Part shown: positions 31,201 to 32,543 of the stretch, piece after piece
How positions within the stretch are numbered: the first letter of the stretch is position 1
How the letters are laid out: every line of letters begins with the position of its first letter
Assembly: GCA_052144935.1 (NCBI GenBank)
Contig: JBKQPR010000054.1
Span: 1-32,543 of the forward strand
DNA from: JOPF133 sp052144935
Lineage (GTDB): Bacteria; Acidobacteriota; Terriglobia; Bryobacterales; Bryobacteraceae
Length of the DNA stretch: 32,543 bases
Reading direction: 5' to 3'
Program-made: the position numbers and the translations under genes
The notes under the pieces: model-generated
What the model saw: the letters and a program-made list of their open reading frames with translations, nothing else
Told to the model about the DNA's origin: nothing
Databases searched by the model: none

Positions 31201-31484
31201 ACGACCTGCGGGAAGTGGGGTCGGACGCACTCTCGGCAGCCCTGGAGGCGGGCTTCACGCGCCTGCGTCCGGTGGTGATGACGGCGCTGGCCATGATTGT
31301 CGGCATGTTGCCGATGGCCTTGGGGCTGGGAGAAGGCGGCGAGCAGAATGCGCCCTTGGGACGCGCGGTGATCGGCGGGCTGCTGCTGGCCACCGTGGCT
31401 ACCCTGTTTTTCGTGCCGGTGGTGTATAGCGTATTGCGGCGCAACCCACCGCGTTTCGGAAGGCATCGGGAGATCGAAATATGA
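28290..31484 (+). CDS. RND efflux permease (AcrB/MdtB, HAE1-like)
   Basis: A 1064-residue inner-membrane proton-driven transporter of normal length. The start 'MWIVQLALRRPYTFVIMSLL' is the first transmembrane helix, followed by 'GLAIFRMPTDIFPEIDIPVV'. Transmembrane helix 4 carries 'GGLALAVGILVDDATVEIEN' with the paired Asp (about 401-402) used for proton relay. Porter subdomains include 'VDAAVAQLAAASQAVLHSLP' and 'DLDSRALYAQGLSASDVVNA', and the late helices include 'IMSIGVATANSILLVNFAND' and 'GLLLATVATLFFVPVVYSVL'. It faces the PadR operon and overlaps the adaptor gene (ATGA), forming a pump with that partner. The outer-membrane channel is presumably encoded beyond the window. The substrate cannot be read from the sequence. 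Confidence 0.95.
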   Translation: MWIVQLALRRPYTFVIMSLLIAILGGLAIFRMPTDIFPEIDIPVVSVIWSYSGVSPEEMAEIITVRSERAFTTTVNDIEHMESQSLPGLSVIKVFFHPKARVDAAVAQLAAASQAVLHSLPTGIVPPNIIRYNASSVPILQLGISSDSLPEQELYDLGYNFIRTQMSNVQGASFPLPYGGKPRQISVDLDSRALYAQGLSASDVVNAINAQSLILPSGSVKIGAQEYTVKLNSSPELAAAFNRLPIRQTNGTTVYVGDVAHVRDGYAVQTNVVRHNGVRAALLTVLKNGGSSTLDIVAQLEAMLPRIRSTLPASLNLKLMFDQSIFVRAAIAGVLREATIAAMLTGLMILLFLGSWRSTIIVCISIPLSILASLAILNFMGETINVMTLGGLALAVGILVDDATVEIENIHRNFGMGKPILRAILEGAMQIATPAFVSTLCICIVFVPVIFLTGAARYLFTPLALAVVLAILASYLLSRTLVPTMVRYLLAGEAARYHGGEGVMEESGGGLFAAIHHGFQGWFERTRAGYRNLLGAALAHRALTAASFFLICAACLALTPFLGEDFFPQVDAGQIRLHVRAPAGTRIEETERYFAAVEDSIRGVIPPAELADMIDDIGLPYSGVNLAMSDTATIGPFDGEILVSLRPGEHGSSWDYIRNLRAKLNREFPGLTFFFQPADIVGQILNFGLPAPIDVQVVGPLANAPANYALARQIEARLARIPGAVDVHTHQVVDVPELLFRVDRTRADQMGLTQQDVANSLLISLASSTQISPNYWIDPRNSVDYPISVMTPQYRVDSTSELLRTPIRGASRASGPQLLTNVGSLERDTTASVVNHYNVQPLYDVYANVQDRDLGAVAGEVDRVLDEFGRKLPKGSFLETRGQVATMRSSFVRMGLGMVFAIVLVYFVMVVNFQSWLDPFIILMALPGALSGIVLMLFVTQTTLNVPSLMGAIMSIGVATANSILLVNFANDLREVGSDALSAALEAGFTRLRPVVMTALAMIVGMLPMALGLGEGGEQNAPLGRAVIGGLLLATVATLFFVPVVYSVLRRNPPRFGRHREIEI

Positions 31485-32543
31485 TGGTTCAGACGGCCGG
31501 CACCCAGCCGGGCCGGCAAAGACGGCCGGGGCGTCGGCCGGTGCTGCTATTTTTCGCCGTGCTGGCGGTGCTGGTGGCGGCGGGGATCGTGGGCGGCATC
31601 TTGCCCAGGCTGGCGCGCCAGAAGGTCATGCTGGCGGCCTCCGAAACCCTGGCCGCGCGCCGGCCCGTGGTGATCGTTTCGGCCGCGCGCTTCGCCGCCG
31701 GCCAGGAGGATATCGACCTGCCGGGCGATCTGGAGGCGATCGTGGAATCGCCCATTTTCGCGCGGGCCGACGGATATTTGAAAACGCGCTTCGTGGATAT
31801 TGGCGACCGCTTGAAGAAGGGCCAGCCGATGGCCGACCTCGAGACGCCGGAGTTGGATCAGCAGATCAGCCAGGCGCATGCCACTCTGGCGCAGGCGACC
31901 TCGACCATCAAAGAGCTGCAGGCCGATCTGGCCCTGGCGCAGGCCAACCTGGGCCTGGCGCAGGTGACTCGCGACCGTTGGCAGAGGCTGGTGGCCAAGG
32001 GCGCCGTTTCGCGGCAGGAGAGCGACGAGAAGCAGGCCGATTTCGCGGTGAAGGAAGCGCAGACGCAAAAGGCCGAAGCCACGCTGGCCACCGTGCAGGA
32101 TACCATTCACGCCAGCGAGGCCAACCTGCGGCGCCTGGAGGAAATGAAGAGCTTTGCGCGGGTGACCGCCCCGTTCGATAGCGTGGTGACGGCGCGCAAC
32201 GTGGACGTGGGCACGCTGATCAACGCCGGCAACGGAGGCGCGGCGCGGGAGATGTTCCGGGTGGCGCAGATCCAGCCGCTGCGCGTGTTCGTCAACGTGC
32301 CGCAGACCTACGTGGAGCAGGTGCGGGCGGGTCAGGCGGCCGAGCTGCGCGTCCAGGAAAAGGCCGGCCAGGTGTTCCCCGCCAAGGTCACCAACATTTC
32401 GCAGTCCCTGGACGCCAATTCCCGCGCCATGCTGGTGATTCTGGAGACGCCCAACCCCGGCGCGGCGCTGTTTCCGGGGATGTACGCACAGGTGCGTTTT
32501 CGCTCGCCGCGCACCCGGCGGGCGCTGCGCGTGCCTGGCGACA
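31481..32543 (+). CDS. RND periplasmic adaptor (membrane fusion protein), 3' end cut by the window
   Basis: The frame starts ATG-ATG at 31481, overlapping the RND stop (TGA 31482-31484), and stays open to the end (354 codons). A basic N-terminus precedes a membrane anchor ('VLLFFAVLAVLVAAGIVGGI'). The barrel-lipoyl part has 'GDLEAIVESPIFARADGYLK' and 'VDIGDRLKKGQPMADLETPE', with a coiled hairpin between ('ISQAHATLAQATSTIKELQA', 'LVAKGAVSRQESDEKQADFA'). Then comes 'FARVTAPFDSVVTARNVDVG', the second lipoyl half, and 'AALFPGMYAQVRF' near the end. It links the permease to an outer-membrane channel of the TolC type. Family identity is clear; the last part lies outside the window. Confidence 0.92.
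   Translation, partial: MMVQTAGTQPGRQRRPGRRPVLLFFAVLAVLVAAGIVGGILPRLARQKVMLAASETLAARRPVVIVSAARFAAGQEDIDLPGDLEAIVESPIFARADGYLKTRFVDIGDRLKKGQPMADLETPELDQQISQAHATLAQATSTIKELQADLALAQANLGLAQVTRDRWQRLVAKGAVSRQESDEKQADFAVKEAQTQKAEATLATVQDTIHASEANLRRLEEMKSFARVTAPFDSVVTARNVDVGTLINAGNGGAAREMFRVAQIQPLRVFVNVPQTYVEQVRAGQAAELRVQEKAGQVFPAKVTNISQSLDANSRAMLVILETPNPGAALFPGMYAQVRFRSPRTRRALRVPGD

Noticed and set aside
28269..31466. A 1065-residue open frame antisense to the RND permease
   Set aside because: It is Gln/His/Arg-rich shadow translation of a real, well-motifed gene on the other strand; long antisense frames are expected at this GC content.
1..32543. CRISPR arrays, tRNA or rRNA genes
   Set aside because: No regularly spaced repeats, cloverleaf-like segments or conserved rRNA motifs were noticed on reading.

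Overview
The window is high-GC bacterial DNA that most resembles an acidobacterium of the Solibacter/Bryobacterales type. This is inferred from gene content, not from a marker gene: an acidobacterial-type duplicated orphan permease (ADOP) under a PadR regulator, tandem Hanks-type Ser/Thr kinases with C-terminal membrane anchors, an exported acetamidase/formamidase-like protein, a secreted 'NLSGRW' lipocalin-like protein, a PilZ-DnaJ fusion, and many dispersed palindromic repeats. No rRNA, tRNA or CRISPR array was seen.

Left part (1-6800). A short C-terminal frame (1-117) abuts the 5'-truncated remains of a restriction/methyltransferase-like gene ending in a Schlafen AlbA_2 domain (128-1303). 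A zinc-LID adenylate kinase follows. Next comes a debris zone: a degenerate partial duplicate of glcF (2044-2208), a DUF433/DUF5615 antitoxin-toxin pair, and a frameshifted nuclease-like fragment. Then glcF and glcE (glycolate oxidase Fe-S and FAD subunits) follow a small four-helix membrane protein on the minus strand, with a DUF72 gene diverging from it. No glcD is present.

Middle part (6850-13300). It holds a Tat-exported molybdopterin oxidoreductase coupled to a cytochrome b, an M16 zinc peptidase, a GC-rich stretch with a 68-bp tandem repeat, an AraC regulator (frameshifted) upstream of a VOC protein, two unrecognised but good genes, and a remnant of a penicillin-acylase-like gene.

Signalling part (13348-18551). 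Two tandem kinase paralogues align residue for residue through the DFG position. The first has lost the glycine loop, the VAIK lysine, the HRDxK lysine and DFG, so it is a predicted pseudokinase; the second is intact. About 1.5 kb of mostly gene-free DNA with a strong hairpin follows, then a PilZ-DnaJ-winged-helix-like protein.

Right part (18692-32543). An exported acetamidase-like protein, an SDR oxidoreductase, an IS110-family element lying between the two arms of a palindromic repeat, and a zinc-ribbon protein. Then a tightly coupled minus-strand operon (PadR - accessory membrane/zinc protein - ADOP permease - secreted small protein) diverges from an RND efflux pump and its periplasmic adaptor, the latter cut by the window end. 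The shared intergenic region carries a 29-bp perfect inverted repeat and a PadR-box-like dyad, suggesting that PadR controls both directions.

The most notable observations are the pseudokinase/kinase tandem, the IS110 element placed inside a repeat palindrome with a candidate bridge-RNA region, an intergenic repeat family present in three copies, the PadR-controlled divergent permease/efflux locus, and the internally deleted glcF duplicate.
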